Below are positions 8,967-17,665 of a stretch of 64,000 nucleotides of DNA, piece after piece. The DNA is taken from the NCBI GenBank assembly GCA_963819385.1, contig CAWFVV010000006.1:2790001-2854000 (forward strand), given 5' to 3'. Under the pieces are notes generated by a model, which saw nothing but the letters and a program-made list of their open reading frames with translations, did not search any database and was not told the DNA's origin. Made by a program: the position numbers and the translations under genes. This stretch comes from JAVDCA01 sp963819385 (lineage in GTDB: Bacteria > Pseudomonadota > Alphaproteobacteria > Rhizobiales > Xanthobacteraceae). Numbering within the stretch: the first letter of the stretch is position 1; each line of letters begins with the position of its first letter.

Positions 8967-9836
8967 TTATTTTCCCTTCCCGAGCTTCGCGCGGAACGGA
9001 TGCGCCGGGTAGACGCCGAGGATCGTCAGCTCCTTGGAGAAGAACGCGAGCTCCTCGAGCGCAAGCTTGAGGTCGCGATCGTCCGGGTGGCCATCGACGT
9101 CTGCGTAGAACTGCGTCGCGAAGAAATTGCCCTCGATCATGTAGCTTTCGAGCTTGGTCATGTTGACCTGGTTGGTGGCGAAGCCGCCGAGCGCCTTGTA
9201 GAGCGCGGCCGGAATATTGCGCACCTGGAACACGAAGGTGGTGACCACCGGGCCATTGCCGCGGCGCGCGTCCTTTTTCTCGCGCGAGAGCACGACGAAG
9301 CGCGTGGTCGAATGCGATTCGTCCTCGACGTTCTCGGCGAGGATCTTCAGCCCGTAGATCTTGGCGGCGAGGCGCGACGCGATCGCGGCGCGGGTCGGAT
9401 CGCCGTGCTCCGCCACCTCGCGGGCGGCGCCGGCGGTGTCGGCCGCGACCAGCGCCTTGATGCCGAGCTTGCGGATGTAATTGCGGCACTGGCCGAGCGC
9501 CATGATGTGGCTCTCGACGGTCTTGAGGCCCTTGAGCGTCGCGCCATGGGGCGCCATCAGCTGGTTGCGGATCGGCAGGAAGTGCTCCGCAATGATGTGC
9601 AGCTTCGCGGTCGGCATCAGGTGATGGATGTCGGCGACGCGCCCGGCGACCGAATTCTCGATCGGGATCATGCCGAGATCGGCGCGACCGTTCGCGAGCG
9701 CCGTGAAGCAGTCCTCGAAGGTCGGACACGGCACCGGTTCGTAGCCGGGATAAGCCTCGTTGCAGGCGATGTGCGAGTTCGCCCCGAGCTCGCCCTGGAA
9801 CACGATGGTCTTGCGCTTCTTCGACGTTTTGCTCAT
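8967..9836 (-). CDS. pheA: Prephenate dehydratase
   Basis: Monofunctional prephenate dehydratase (prephenate to phenylpyruvate, phenylalanine synthesis), 289 aa. Catalytic domain: FQGELGANSHIA at the N-terminus, MIPIENSVAGRVADIHHLM, and the diagnostic TRF in DESHSTTRFVVL. A C-terminal ACT domain (PAALYKALGGFATNQVNMTK, then LES) gives phenylalanine feedback control. The start chosen gives MSKTSKKRKTIVFQG. A start at 9875, directly after the kdsB stop, would add 13 residues without homology. Neither has a convincing ribosome site, consistent with coupling to kdsB. The two genes form a kdsB-pheA unit. Confidence 0.93.
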   Translation of the reverse strand: MSKTSKKRKTIVFQGELGANSHIACNEAYPGYEPVPCPTFEDCFTALANGRADLGMIPIENSVAGRVADIHHLMPTAKLHIIAEHFLPIRNQLMAPHGATLKGLKTVESHIMALGQCRNYIRKLGIKALVAADTAGAAREVAEHGDPTRAAIASRLAAKIYGLKILAENVEDESHSTTRFVVLSREKKDARRGNGPVVTTFVFQVRNIPAALYKALGGFATNQVNMTKLESYMIEGNFFATQFYADVDGHPDDRDLKLALEELAFFSKELTILGVYPAHPFRAKLGKGK

Positions 9837-9875
9837 GGGTGCCAACGGTTGGGGCCAACGTTTGGGGGCGAACAT

Positions 9876-10610
9876 CTAATGTGAAAGCAATGCGCGCGCC
9901 TTCGCGAGCTCCTCGGGCGTATCGACGCCGAGCGGCACCGAGTCGACAAGCGCGACGTCGATGCGCATTCCGGCTTCGAGCGCGCGCAGCTGCTCCAGCC
10001 GCTCGCGCTTCTCCAGGGTCGAGGGCGGCAGCTTGACGAAGCGCTCGAGCGCCTCGCGCCGGTACGCGTAGAGGCCGATGTGATGGTAGAGCGGCCCCTC
10101 GCCATAGGGCGCGGTCGCGCGGCTGAAATAGAGCGCGCGCATGCGACGCGCGCCGCATGGCGTGCCCACCATCTTGACGATGTTCGGGTTGGTCCGCTCG
10201 GCCGGATCGCGGATCTCGGCCGCGAGCGTCGCGATGTCGACCGCCGGATCGTCGAGCAATGCGGCGGCGGCGCGCAGGTCGGCCGGATCGAGGGTCGGCA
10301 GGTCGCCCTGCACGTTGACCACGACGCGGATGCGCCGCTCCGGATCGAGGCGGGCGAGCGCCTCGAAGATGCGGTCGGAGCCCGACGGATGGTCGGCGGA
10401 CGTCATCACGGCGCGGCCGCCGGCCTTCTCGGCCGCGACGCAGACCGCCTCCGAATCGGTCGCCACCACCACCTCGCCGATGCCCGCCGCCTGGGCGCGC
10501 GCCAGCACGTGGGCGATCATCGGCTTGCCGGCGATGTCGGCGAGCGGCTTGCCGGGCAGCCGGCTCGCGGCGAGGCGCGCCGGGATGAGAATCATGACCT
10601 CGCTCGCCAT
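9876..10610 (-). CDS. kdsB: 3-deoxy-manno-octulosonate cytidylyltransferase
   Basis: CMP-KDO synthetase, 244 aa, which activates KDO with CTP for lipopolysaccharide inner-core synthesis in the cytoplasm. The nucleotide-binding N-terminus IPARLAASRLPGKPL is followed by VVATDSEAV, TSADHPSGSDRI and VVNVQGDLP, all in the family order. The QGD aspartate that holds Mg is present. HIGLYAYRREAL and LEQLRALEAGMRI close the fold. Length matches the family. Its TAG is followed immediately by an in-frame ATG for pheA. A 192-bp gap separates it from the divergent cytochrome gene. Confidence 0.95.
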   Translation of the reverse strand: MASEVMILIPARLAASRLPGKPLADIAGKPMIAHVLARAQAAGIGEVVVATDSEAVCVAAEKAGGRAVMTSADHPSGSDRIFEALARLDPERRIRVVVNVQGDLPTLDPADLRAAAALLDDPAVDIATLAAEIRDPAERTNPNIVKMVGTPCGARRMRALYFSRATAPYGEGPLYHHIGLYAYRREALERFVKLPPSTLEKRERLEQLRALEAGMRIDVALVDSVPLGVDTPEELAKARALLSH

Positions 10611-10802
10611 CGCTGCGGATTGCCCGGCTCTGCCCGCGTCAGCCCGAAATAGACGGGTGGAGGCCCGCTTATACGGGTTGCCAGGGGCGAGGCAAACCGG
10701 CTATTTGTGCCCCGCCACATAGCGGTTCGAAGAACGGCGTCGCTTCGCTCGCCTATGGGGCGCTCTCCGCCAACCGATGAAGACATTCGGAGCAGATCGG
10801 CA

Positions 10803-11351
10803 ATGGATTCCGACAATTCGAACAAAGTCCTGATGGCCGTGCTGGCCACCTGCCTGGTGCTGGTGGCGGTCAATATCGCGGCCGGCGCGATCTTCTCTCC
10901 GGAGAAGCCGGCCAAGCCCGGCTACGAGATCGCCGTGAAGGAGGCGCCGGCCGAGCAGAAGGGCGGCGCGCCGGCGGCGGAGCAGCCGATCGAGGTGGCG
11001 CTGCAGACGTCGAACGCCGAGCGCGGCCAGTCGTCCGCCAAGATCTGCCTTGCCTGCCATACGTTCGAGAAGGGCGGCCCGAACAAGGTCGGCCCCAATC
11101 TGTGGGGCGTCGTCGGCCGTGCGCGCGACGCGGCGCCTGGGTTCAATTATTCGGCCGCCATGAAGGCGAAGGGCGGCACCTGGACCTGGGACGAGCTCAA
11201 CAAGTTCCTGACCAATCCGCGCGGCTACATCCCGGGCACTGCGATGACGTTCGCGGGCTTCTCGCGCGAAAGCCAGCGCGCCGACGTGATCAACTACCTG
11301 CACACCCTGGCCGACAAGCCGCTCGATCTGCCGACAACGGCGCAAAAATAG
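10803..11351 (+). CDS. Membrane-anchored class I cytochrome c (CycM-like)
   Basis: c-type cytochrome of 182 aa. An uncleaved N-terminal helix (about residues 10-28) anchors it, followed by a Pro/Ala/Lys-rich linker and a heme domain with CLACH at 82-86. The distal ligand is the Met in GTAMTFAGF. The spacing and motifs such as KVGPNLWGVVGR and FNYSAAMKAKGGTWTWDEL match cytochrome c552/CycM, which carries electrons from the bc1 complex to cytochrome c oxidase in Bradyrhizobium. ATG 10803 is chosen because it places the anchor correctly; upstream in-frame codons add basic residues without homology. It is followed by a strong terminator. Confidence 0.9.
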   Translation: MDSDNSNKVLMAVLATCLVLVAVNIAAGAIFSPEKPAKPGYEIAVKEAPAEQKGGAPAAEQPIEVALQTSNAERGQSSAKICLACHTFEKGGPNKVGPNLWGVVGRARDAAPGFNYSAAMKAKGGTWTWDELNKFLTNPRGYIPGTAMTFAGFSRESQRADVINYLHTLADKPLDLPTTAQK

Positions 11352-11381
11352 CGCCGCCGGCGTGAGCCGCACCGACACACG

Positions 11382-11413
11382 AAGCCACGGCCGGCCCCGG
11401 CCGTGGCTTTTTT
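11382..11413 (+). terminator. Rho-independent terminator after the cytochrome c gene
   Basis: Perfect 13-bp inverted repeat (AAGCCACGGCCGG pairing with CCGGCCGTGGCTT) with a minimal loop, followed by a run of six T. It lies 30 bp past the cytochrome stop and separates that gene from the peptide transporter operon. Confidence 0.92.
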
Positions 11414-11554
11414 GTGCGTCCGTAGGCACGGGAAAGTGAAAGCAGACGCGGGGGTTAGCCGCGCCCATGGGAACCGATGCATCCCAAAAGCGACATAATC
11501 CGTTAAAGACATAGGCTCGGCTGAGCCTGCGACCCATTGATTGCGGAGAATCGC

Positions 11555-13462
11555 TTGACCCTGACCCGCCGCCGTCTCCTTCGCCGCAGTGCGCTTGCGC
11601 TCGCGGCGCCCGCCCTGACCAAGATCGGCCTGTCCGACCTCGTGCGCCCTGCCGCCGCACAGACCGCGGCGCCCGCGCCCGCCCCGGCCTGGCGGCACGG
11701 GATGTCGCTGTTCGGCGACCTCAAATATCCGGCCGACTTCAAGCGATTCGACTACGTCAACGCGGATGCGCCGAAGGGCGGCGCGGTCCGCCTGCTCGGC
11801 GTCGGCACCTTCGACAACTTCAATGTGGTGCTCATCAACTTCAAGGGGCAACTCGCCGGCGGCATCTCCATGATCTACGACCAGCTCGCCGCCAGCGCGC
11901 TCGACGAGGTCGCGGCTTCCTACGGGCTGCTCGCCGAGGCGGTGAGCCGGGCGGACGATTTCTCCTCGGCGACCTATCGGCTGCGCGCCGCGGCGAAATG
12001 GAACGACGGGCAGCCGGTGACGCCGGAAGACGTGATCTTCTCGCTCAACGCGTTCAAGGCGAACAGCCCGTTCTACGGCGGCTACTACCGCCATGTCACG
12101 AAGGCCGAGAAGACCGGCGAACGCGACGTCACCTTCACGTTCGACGGTCCGGGCAATCGCGAGCTGCCGCAAATCGTCGGCGAGCTCACGGTGCTGCCGA
12201 AGCACTGGTGGGAAGGCAAGGACAAGAACGGCAAGCCGCGCGACATCACGGCGACCATGCTCGAACCACCGCTCGGCAGCGGCCCCTACCGCATCAAGTC
12301 GTTCGAAGCGGGACGCACCGTCGTCTACGAGCGCGTGAAAGATTACTGGGGCAAGGACGTGCCGGCCCGGGTCGGCTCCGACAACTTCGACGAGGCACGC
12401 TACGTCTATTTCCGCGACTCGACGGTCGCGCTCGAAGCCTTCAAGGCCGACCAGCTCGACTGGCGTGTCGAGAACAGCGCGCAGAACTGGGCCACCGCCT
12501 ACAATTTTCCGGCGGCCGCCGCGAAGCGCGTTCTCAAGGAGGAGTTTCCGATCCGCAGCAGCGGCATGATGCAAGGTTTCGCGCTCAACACACGGCGCGA
12601 CAAATTCAAGGATGCGCGCCTGCGCCACGCCTTCAATTTCGCGCTCGACTTCGAGGACATCAACAGGCAGCTGTTCTACGGCCAGTACGAGCGCATCAGC
12701 AGCTATTTCTACGGCACCGAACTCGCCGCCACGGGGCTGCCAAGCCCGCAGGAGCTCGCAATACTCGAGCCGCTGCGCGACAAGGTGCCGCCGGAGGTGT
12801 TCACCACACCGTACAGCAACCCGGTCGGCGGCAATCCGGCGGCGGCGCGCAACAACCTGCGCGACGGCCTGCGCCTGATGCGCGAGGCCGGCTACGAGCT
12901 GCGCGACCAGAAAATGATCGACAGCAAGACCGGCACCCAGCTGAGCGTCGAGCTGCTGGCGGACGATCCGAGCATGGAGCGCCTCAATCTGTTCTATAAG
13001 CCCGGGCTCGAGCGCATGGGCATTGCGGTGTCGGTCCGCACCGTCGACGACACGCAATACGAGAATCGGGTACGGAACCGGGATTTCGACATCATCGTGT
13101 ACAATTGGGGCGAGTCGCTCTCACCCGGCAACGAGCAGCGCAGCTATTGGAGCTCGGCAGCCGCCGACCAGCCGGGTTCGGATAATGTCGTCGGCATCAA
13201 GAACCCGGCGATCGATGCGTTGATCGACCGCATCATCTTCGCGAAAAGCCGCGATGAGCTCGTCGCCGCCACTAAGGCGCTCGACCGCGTGCTGCTGTGG
13301 AATCACTACGTCGTGCCGCAATGGACCTACCGCAAGGTGCGTTCGGCACGCTGGGACCGCTTCGGTCATCCCGACAAGATGCCCGAGTACGGCAACGCGG
13401 CGTTTCCCACCATCTGGTGGTGGGATGCCGAGCGGGCGGCGAAGACCGGAACCGGCAAGTGA
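11555..13462 (+). CDS. yejA: Peptide ABC transporter substrate-binding protein (YejA-like), copy 1
   Basis: Family 5 extracellular solute-binding protein of about 635 aa, exported by a twin-arginine leader (RRRLLRRSALALAAPAL). It delivers peptides or microcin C-like compounds to the permease encoded downstream. The YejA signature is HGMSLFGDLKYPADFKRFDY, then VNADAPKGG, with LGSGPYRIKSFEAG and SYFYGTELAATGLP later. The start is TTG 11555 with GGAG upstream; TTG 11537 is an alternative. It overlaps the next gene by 4 bp. It is the first gene of a five-gene operon that begins after the terminator at 11413. Confidence 0.9.
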   Translation: MTLTRRRLLRRSALALAAPALTKIGLSDLVRPAAAQTAAPAPAPAWRHGMSLFGDLKYPADFKRFDYVNADAPKGGAVRLLGVGTFDNFNVVLINFKGQLAGGISMIYDQLAASALDEVAASYGLLAEAVSRADDFSSATYRLRAAAKWNDGQPVTPEDVIFSLNAFKANSPFYGGYYRHVTKAEKTGERDVTFTFDGPGNRELPQIVGELTVLPKHWWEGKDKNGKPRDITATMLEPPLGSGPYRIKSFEAGRTVVYERVKDYWGKDVPARVGSDNFDEARYVYFRDSTVALEAFKADQLDWRVENSAQNWATAYNFPAAAAKRVLKEEFPIRSSGMMQGFALNTRRDKFKDARLRHAFNFALDFEDINRQLFYGQYERISSYFYGTELAATGLPSPQELAILEPLRDKVPPEVFTTPYSNPVGGNPAAARNNLRDGLRLMREAGYELRDQKMIDSKTGTQLSVELLADDPSMERLNLFYKPGLERMGIAVSVRTVDDTQYENRVRNRDFDIIVYNWGESLSPGNEQRSYWSSAAADQPGSDNVVGIKNPAIDALIDRIIFAKSRDELVAATKALDRVLLWNHYVVPQWTYRKVRSARWDRFGHPDKMPEYGNAAFPTIWWWDAERAAKTGTGK

Positions 13463-15330
13463 CGATCACGCGCCGCCACGCGTTGATGATTGCCGCGGGC
13501 GCGCTCGCAAGCGCGCGGCTGGCGGCGCCGGCGCGCGCCGCCGAGGACGTCGAGCACGCCGAGCACCACGGCATGTCGGCCTTCGGCGACCTCAAATATC
13601 CGGCCGACTTCAAGCATTTCGACTACGTCGACCCGAACGCGCCGAAAGGCGGCATGTTCTCGCAAATCGGCCCGTCGCGGCTCAACAACCAGAACTTCCT
13701 CACCTTCAACTCGCTCAACAGCTACATCCTCAAGGGCGATGCCGCCCAGGGCATGGAGATGACCTTCGCGACCCTGATGTCGCGGGCGATCGACGAGCCG
13801 GACGCGATGTACGGCTATGCGGCGCGCGCCGTGCGCGTCTCGGCCGACGGGCTCACCTACCGCTTCCTGATGCGGCCGGAGGCGCGCTTCCACGACGGCA
13901 CGAAACTCACGGCGCAGGACGCGGCGTTCTCGCTCGGGATCCTGCGGGACAAGGGCCATCCGCTGATCGTCCAGCAACTGCACGATTTCGCCGGCGCGGA
14001 GGCGGAGGACGACGCAACGCTCGCGGTGCGCTTCAAGCCGGGACGCGGCCGCACCGTGCCGCTCTATGTCGCGGGCCTGCCGATCTTCTCGCGCGCCTAC
14101 TACACGGCGCACCCGTTCGACCAGTCGACGCTCGACATCCCGCTCGGCTCGGGTGCCTACCGGGTCGGCCGTTTCGATGCGGGGCACTACATCGACTACG
14201 AGCGCGTGAAGGATTTCTGGGGCGCCGCCCTTCCGATCGCGGTCGGGACGAGCAACTTCGACGTCGTGCGCTACGAGTTCTATCGCGACCGCGAGGTCGG
14301 CTTCATCGGCTTCACGGCGAAGAACTACCTGTTTCGCGAAGAATTCACCTCGCGCGTCTGGGCGACCCGCTACGACTTCCCGGCGGTGCGCGACGGCCGC
14401 GTCAAGCGCGACACGCTGCCGGACGGCACACTGTCGGGCGCGCAGGGCTGGTTTCCCAACCTGCGGCGCGACAAGTTCAAGGATCGCCGGCTGCGCGAGG
14501 CGCTCATCAACGCCTTCGATTTCGAATGGACCAACAAGAACGTCATGTACGGCGCCTATCAGCGCACGGTGTCGATGTTCCAGAACTCGCCGCTGATGGC
14601 GACCGGCAAGCCGACGCCTGAGGAAGTGGCGCTGCTCGAGCCGTTCCGCGGCCAGGTGCCGGACGAGGTATTCGGCGAACCCTATGTTCCGCCGGTGTCG
14701 GACGGCTCGGGCCAGGACCGTCCGCTGCTGCGCAAGGCGAGCGCGCTGCTCACGCAGGCAGGCTTCACGCTCAAGGACGCCAAGCGCGTCGACCCGAAGG
14801 GCAATCCGTTCACCATCGAGTTCCTGGTGGACGATCCGACCTTCGAGCCGCACCACATGGCCTATATCAAGAATCTCTCCATGCTCGGCATCGACGCGAA
14901 CATCCGCGAGGTCGATGCGGTGCAGTACAAGGCGCGGGTGGACGACCGCGACTTCGACATGACGGTCGAACGCCTGACTTTCCTCAACACGCCGGGCGAC
15001 GAGTTGCGCGCGTTTCTCTCGTCGGCGGCCGCGCGCATCAACGCCTCGTTCAACGTCGGCGGCATCGCCGACCCGGTGGTCGACGCCCTGATCGAGAAGG
15101 CGATTGCGGCGGACAGCCGGCCGGCGCTCACGACCGCCTGCCGCGCGATCGATCGCGTCATCCGCGCCGGCCGATATTGGGTGCCGCAATGGTATCGTCC
15201 CACGCACCTGATCGCTTATTGGGACGTGTTCGGCCACCCGAGCGCGCCGCAGCCGCGCTACGACCGCGGCATCCCGGACACCTGGTGGTATGACCGCGAC
15301 AAGGCCGCCGCGCTCGAGCGCGCGGGCTGA
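13459..15330 (+). CDS. yejA: Peptide ABC transporter substrate-binding protein (YejA-like), copy 2
   Basis: Second family 5 binding protein, 623 aa, paralogous to the preceding gene (shared GMSAFGDLKYPADFKHFDYV) but clearly diverged. Start is GTG 13459, overlapping the previous stop as GTGA. A signal peptide ends near ARAAE. LGSGAYRVGRFDAG and FQNSPLMATGKPTPEE align with the same regions of copy 1. Typical yej operons carry one yejA. Two receptors feeding one permease suggest a broadened ligand range. Confidence 0.9.
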   Translation: MTITRRHALMIAAGALASARLAAPARAAEDVEHAEHHGMSAFGDLKYPADFKHFDYVDPNAPKGGMFSQIGPSRLNNQNFLTFNSLNSYILKGDAAQGMEMTFATLMSRAIDEPDAMYGYAARAVRVSADGLTYRFLMRPEARFHDGTKLTAQDAAFSLGILRDKGHPLIVQQLHDFAGAEAEDDATLAVRFKPGRGRTVPLYVAGLPIFSRAYYTAHPFDQSTLDIPLGSGAYRVGRFDAGHYIDYERVKDFWGAALPIAVGTSNFDVVRYEFYRDREVGFIGFTAKNYLFREEFTSRVWATRYDFPAVRDGRVKRDTLPDGTLSGAQGWFPNLRRDKFKDRRLREALINAFDFEWTNKNVMYGAYQRTVSMFQNSPLMATGKPTPEEVALLEPFRGQVPDEVFGEPYVPPVSDGSGQDRPLLRKASALLTQAGFTLKDAKRVDPKGNPFTIEFLVDDPTFEPHHMAYIKNLSMLGIDANIREVDAVQYKARVDDRDFDMTVERLTFLNTPGDELRAFLSSAAARINASFNVGGIADPVVDALIEKAIAADSRPALTTACRAIDRVIRAGRYWVPQWYRPTHLIAYWDVFGHPSAPQPRYDRGIPDTWWYDRDKAAALERAG

Positions 15331-15355
15331 CGAACAGGCAGATGAGAGAGAACTG

Positions 15356-16462
15356 ATGGCCGCTTATCTGGTTCGCCGCCTGCTGCTGATGATCCCGACG
15401 CTGTTCGGCATCCTGCTGGTGTCGTTCGTGGTGGTGCAGTTCGCGCCGGGCGGGCCGGTCGAGCGCGTACTGGCGCAGCTCTCCGGCATGGACACCGGCG
15501 CAGGCTCGCGCATCGGCGGCGGGGGCGGCGACTTCGGCGCCCGCAACCTGCCGGGCGCCGGCCAAGGCGACATCAATTCCAAATACCGCGGCGCCCAGGG
15601 CCTCGACCCCGACTTGATCAAGAAGCTGGAGCAGCAGTTCGGCTTCGACAAGCCCGCCTATGTCCGCTTCTTCATCATGGTGAAGAACTACCTGATGTTC
15701 GATTTCGGCCGGAGCTTCTTCCGCGACATCAACGTTATCGACCTCATCAAGGAGAAGCTGCCCGTCTCGATCTCGCTCGGCCTGTGGATGACGCTGATCA
15801 CCTACCTGGTCTCGATTCCGCTCGGCATCGCCAAGGCGGTGCGCGACGGAACCCGCTTCGACACCGTCACCTCGAGCGTCATCGTCATCGGCTACGCGGT
15901 GCCCGGCTTCCTGCTTGCGATCTTCCTCATCGTCCTGTTCGCCGGCGGCTCGTTCTGGAATTTCTTTCCGTTGCGCGGGCTCACCTCCGACAATTGGGCG
16001 CAGCTCCCCTGGTACGGCAAGATCACCGACTACTTCTGGCACATCACGCTGCCGATCATCGCCATGATGGTCGGCTCGTTCGCCACCATGACGCTGCTCA
16101 CCCGCAACTCGTTCCTCGACGAGATCCGCAAGCAGTACGTGCTTACGGCGCGCGCCAAGGGATTGAGCGAGCGCCGAGTGCTGTACGGCCACGTCTTCCG
16201 CAACGCCATGCTGATCGTCATCGCGGGCTTCGCCGGCACGTTCGTGGGCGCGTTCTTCGGCGGCTCGCTGCTGATCGAGACGATCTTCTCGCTCGACGGC
16301 CTCGGCCTCCTGAGCTTCGAGAGCGTGCTCAACCGCGACTATCCGGTGGTGTTCGCCAATCTCTACATCTTCGCGCTGATCGGCCTCGTCGTGAACCTGA
16401 TCTCCGACTTCACCTATACGCTGGTCGATCCGCGCATCGATTTCGAAACGCGGGAGGTGTGA
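15356..16462 (+). CDS. yejB: Peptide ABC transporter permease YejB
   Basis: Inner-membrane permease of 368 aa with the binding-protein-dependent transport fold. The N-terminal helix MAAYLVRRLLLMIPTLFGIL and the FDFGRSFFRD segment are typical of DppB/YejB. The cytoplasmic EAA loop (TARAKGLSERRVLYGHVFRN) contacts the ATPase. A Gly-rich insert after the first helix (about residues 45-75) is characteristic of YejB. The ribosome site is GAGAGAA before ATG 15356, and the gene ends 1 bp before the next start. Confidence 0.92.
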   Translation: MAAYLVRRLLLMIPTLFGILLVSFVVVQFAPGGPVERVLAQLSGMDTGAGSRIGGGGGDFGARNLPGAGQGDINSKYRGAQGLDPDLIKKLEQQFGFDKPAYVRFFIMVKNYLMFDFGRSFFRDINVIDLIKEKLPVSISLGLWMTLITYLVSIPLGIAKAVRDGTRFDTVTSSVIVIGYAVPGFLLAIFLIVLFAGGSFWNFFPLRGLTSDNWAQLPWYGKITDYFWHITLPIIAMMVGSFATMTLLTRNSFLDEIRKQYVLTARAKGLSERRVLYGHVFRNAMLIVIAGFAGTFVGAFFGGSLLIETIFSLDGLGLLSFESVLNRDYPVVFANLYIFALIGLVVNLISDFTYTLVDPRIDFETREV

Positions 16463-16463
16463 G

Positions 16464-17660
16464 GTGGACGCCCGCCTCCCCAACGGCATTCCCGAGACCC
16501 CGATGACCACGCCGACCGGTCCGGTGCTGGCGCCGGCGCGCGCGCGCATCGTGCTCAGCCCGCTGAACCGCCGGCGCTGGGAGAACTTCAAGCGCAACCG
16601 GCGCGGCTACGTCTCGCTGTGGATCTTCATGGTGCTGTTCGTGCTGTCGCTGTTCGCGGAATTCATCGCCAACGACCAGCCGATCTACATCCGCTACGAA
16701 GGCAACTCCTATTTCCCGATTTTCGTCAGCTATCCGGACACGAATTTCGCCGAAAAGGGAGACCCGGACGCGCTCGGTACCGCAGCCGATTATCGCAACG
16801 ACCCCGACCTGATCGCACGCATCCAAAAGAAAGGCTGGATTCTCTGGCCACCGATCCGCTTCCACTATGATACCCGCGTCGCCAACCCGCCGATGCCGTT
16901 TCCCTCCAAGCCGACCTGGGCATTGACCACGGAGGACTGTACAAACGCCGTCAAAGGCAAGTTCGCGAAATGCGACGACAAGCTCGAGCCCAATTGGCTT
17001 GGCACCGACATCAATGGCCGCGACGTGGTCGCGCGGCTGATCTACGGTTTCCGCCTCTCGGTCCTCTTCGGACTGGTCCTCACCATTCTGTCCTCGGTGA
17101 TCGGCGTCGCGGCGGGTGCCGTGCAGGGCTATTTCGGCGGCTGGACCGACCTGCTGTTCCAGCGCTTCATCGAGATATGGACATCGGTCCCGGAGCTATA
17201 CCTGCTGCTGATCCTGTCGGCCGTGCTGCCGCAGGGCTTCTTCGTCCTGCTCGGAATTCTGCTGCTGTTCTCGTGGGTGCGCCTGGTCGGTTTGGTGCGG
17301 GCCGAATTCCTGCGCGGCCGCAATTTCGAGTACATCCAGGCGGCCCGCGCGCTCGGCGTCTCCAATGCGGTGATCATGTTCCGTCATCTTCTGCCCAACG
17401 CCATGGTCGCCACGCTGACGTTTCTGCCGTTCATCCTGTCGAACTCGGTCATGACATTGACGGCGCTCGATTTCCTCGGCCTCGGCCTCCCGCCGGGCGA
17501 ACCCTCGCTGGGTGAATTGCTCAACGAGGGCAAGGCCAACGTCAACGCGCCGTGGCTCGCGCTCTCCGGCTTCTTCACGGTCTCGATCATGTTGTCGCTG
17601 CTGATCTTCATCGGCGAGGGCGTGCGCGACGCCTTCGACCCGCGCAAGACGTTCCGGTGA
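16464..17660 (+). CDS. yejE: Peptide ABC transporter permease YejE
   Basis: Second permease, 398 aa. YejE is recognised by LSPLNRRRWENFKRNRRGYV, the long periplasmic loop after helix 1 with ANDQPIYIRYEGNSYFPI, and NWLGTDINGRDVVARLIYG. The EAA loop is AARALGVSNAVIMFRHLLPN. It pairs with YejB to form the membrane channel. Start is GTG 16464, directly after the yejB stop, with a possible internal ATG 13 codons later. Its stop overlaps a potential GTG start of yejF. Confidence 0.92.
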   Translation: MDARLPNGIPETPMTTPTGPVLAPARARIVLSPLNRRRWENFKRNRRGYVSLWIFMVLFVLSLFAEFIANDQPIYIRYEGNSYFPIFVSYPDTNFAEKGDPDALGTAADYRNDPDLIARIQKKGWILWPPIRFHYDTRVANPPMPFPSKPTWALTTEDCTNAVKGKFAKCDDKLEPNWLGTDINGRDVVARLIYGFRLSVLFGLVLTILSSVIGVAAGAVQGYFGGWTDLLFQRFIEIWTSVPELYLLLILSAVLPQGFFVLLGILLLFSWVRLVGLVRAEFLRGRNFEYIQAARALGVSNAVIMFRHLLPNAMVATLTFLPFILSNSVMTLTALDFLGLGLPPGEPSLGELLNEGKANVNAPWLALSGFFTVSIMLSLLIFIGEGVRDAFDPRKTFR

Positions 17661-17665
17661 TCGCC

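Noticed and set aside
15158..16597. Very long minus-strand frames opposite the yejA/yejB genes
   Set aside because: They are rich in His, Arg, Gly and Val with no domain signature, as expected of the antisense of high-GC coding sequence.
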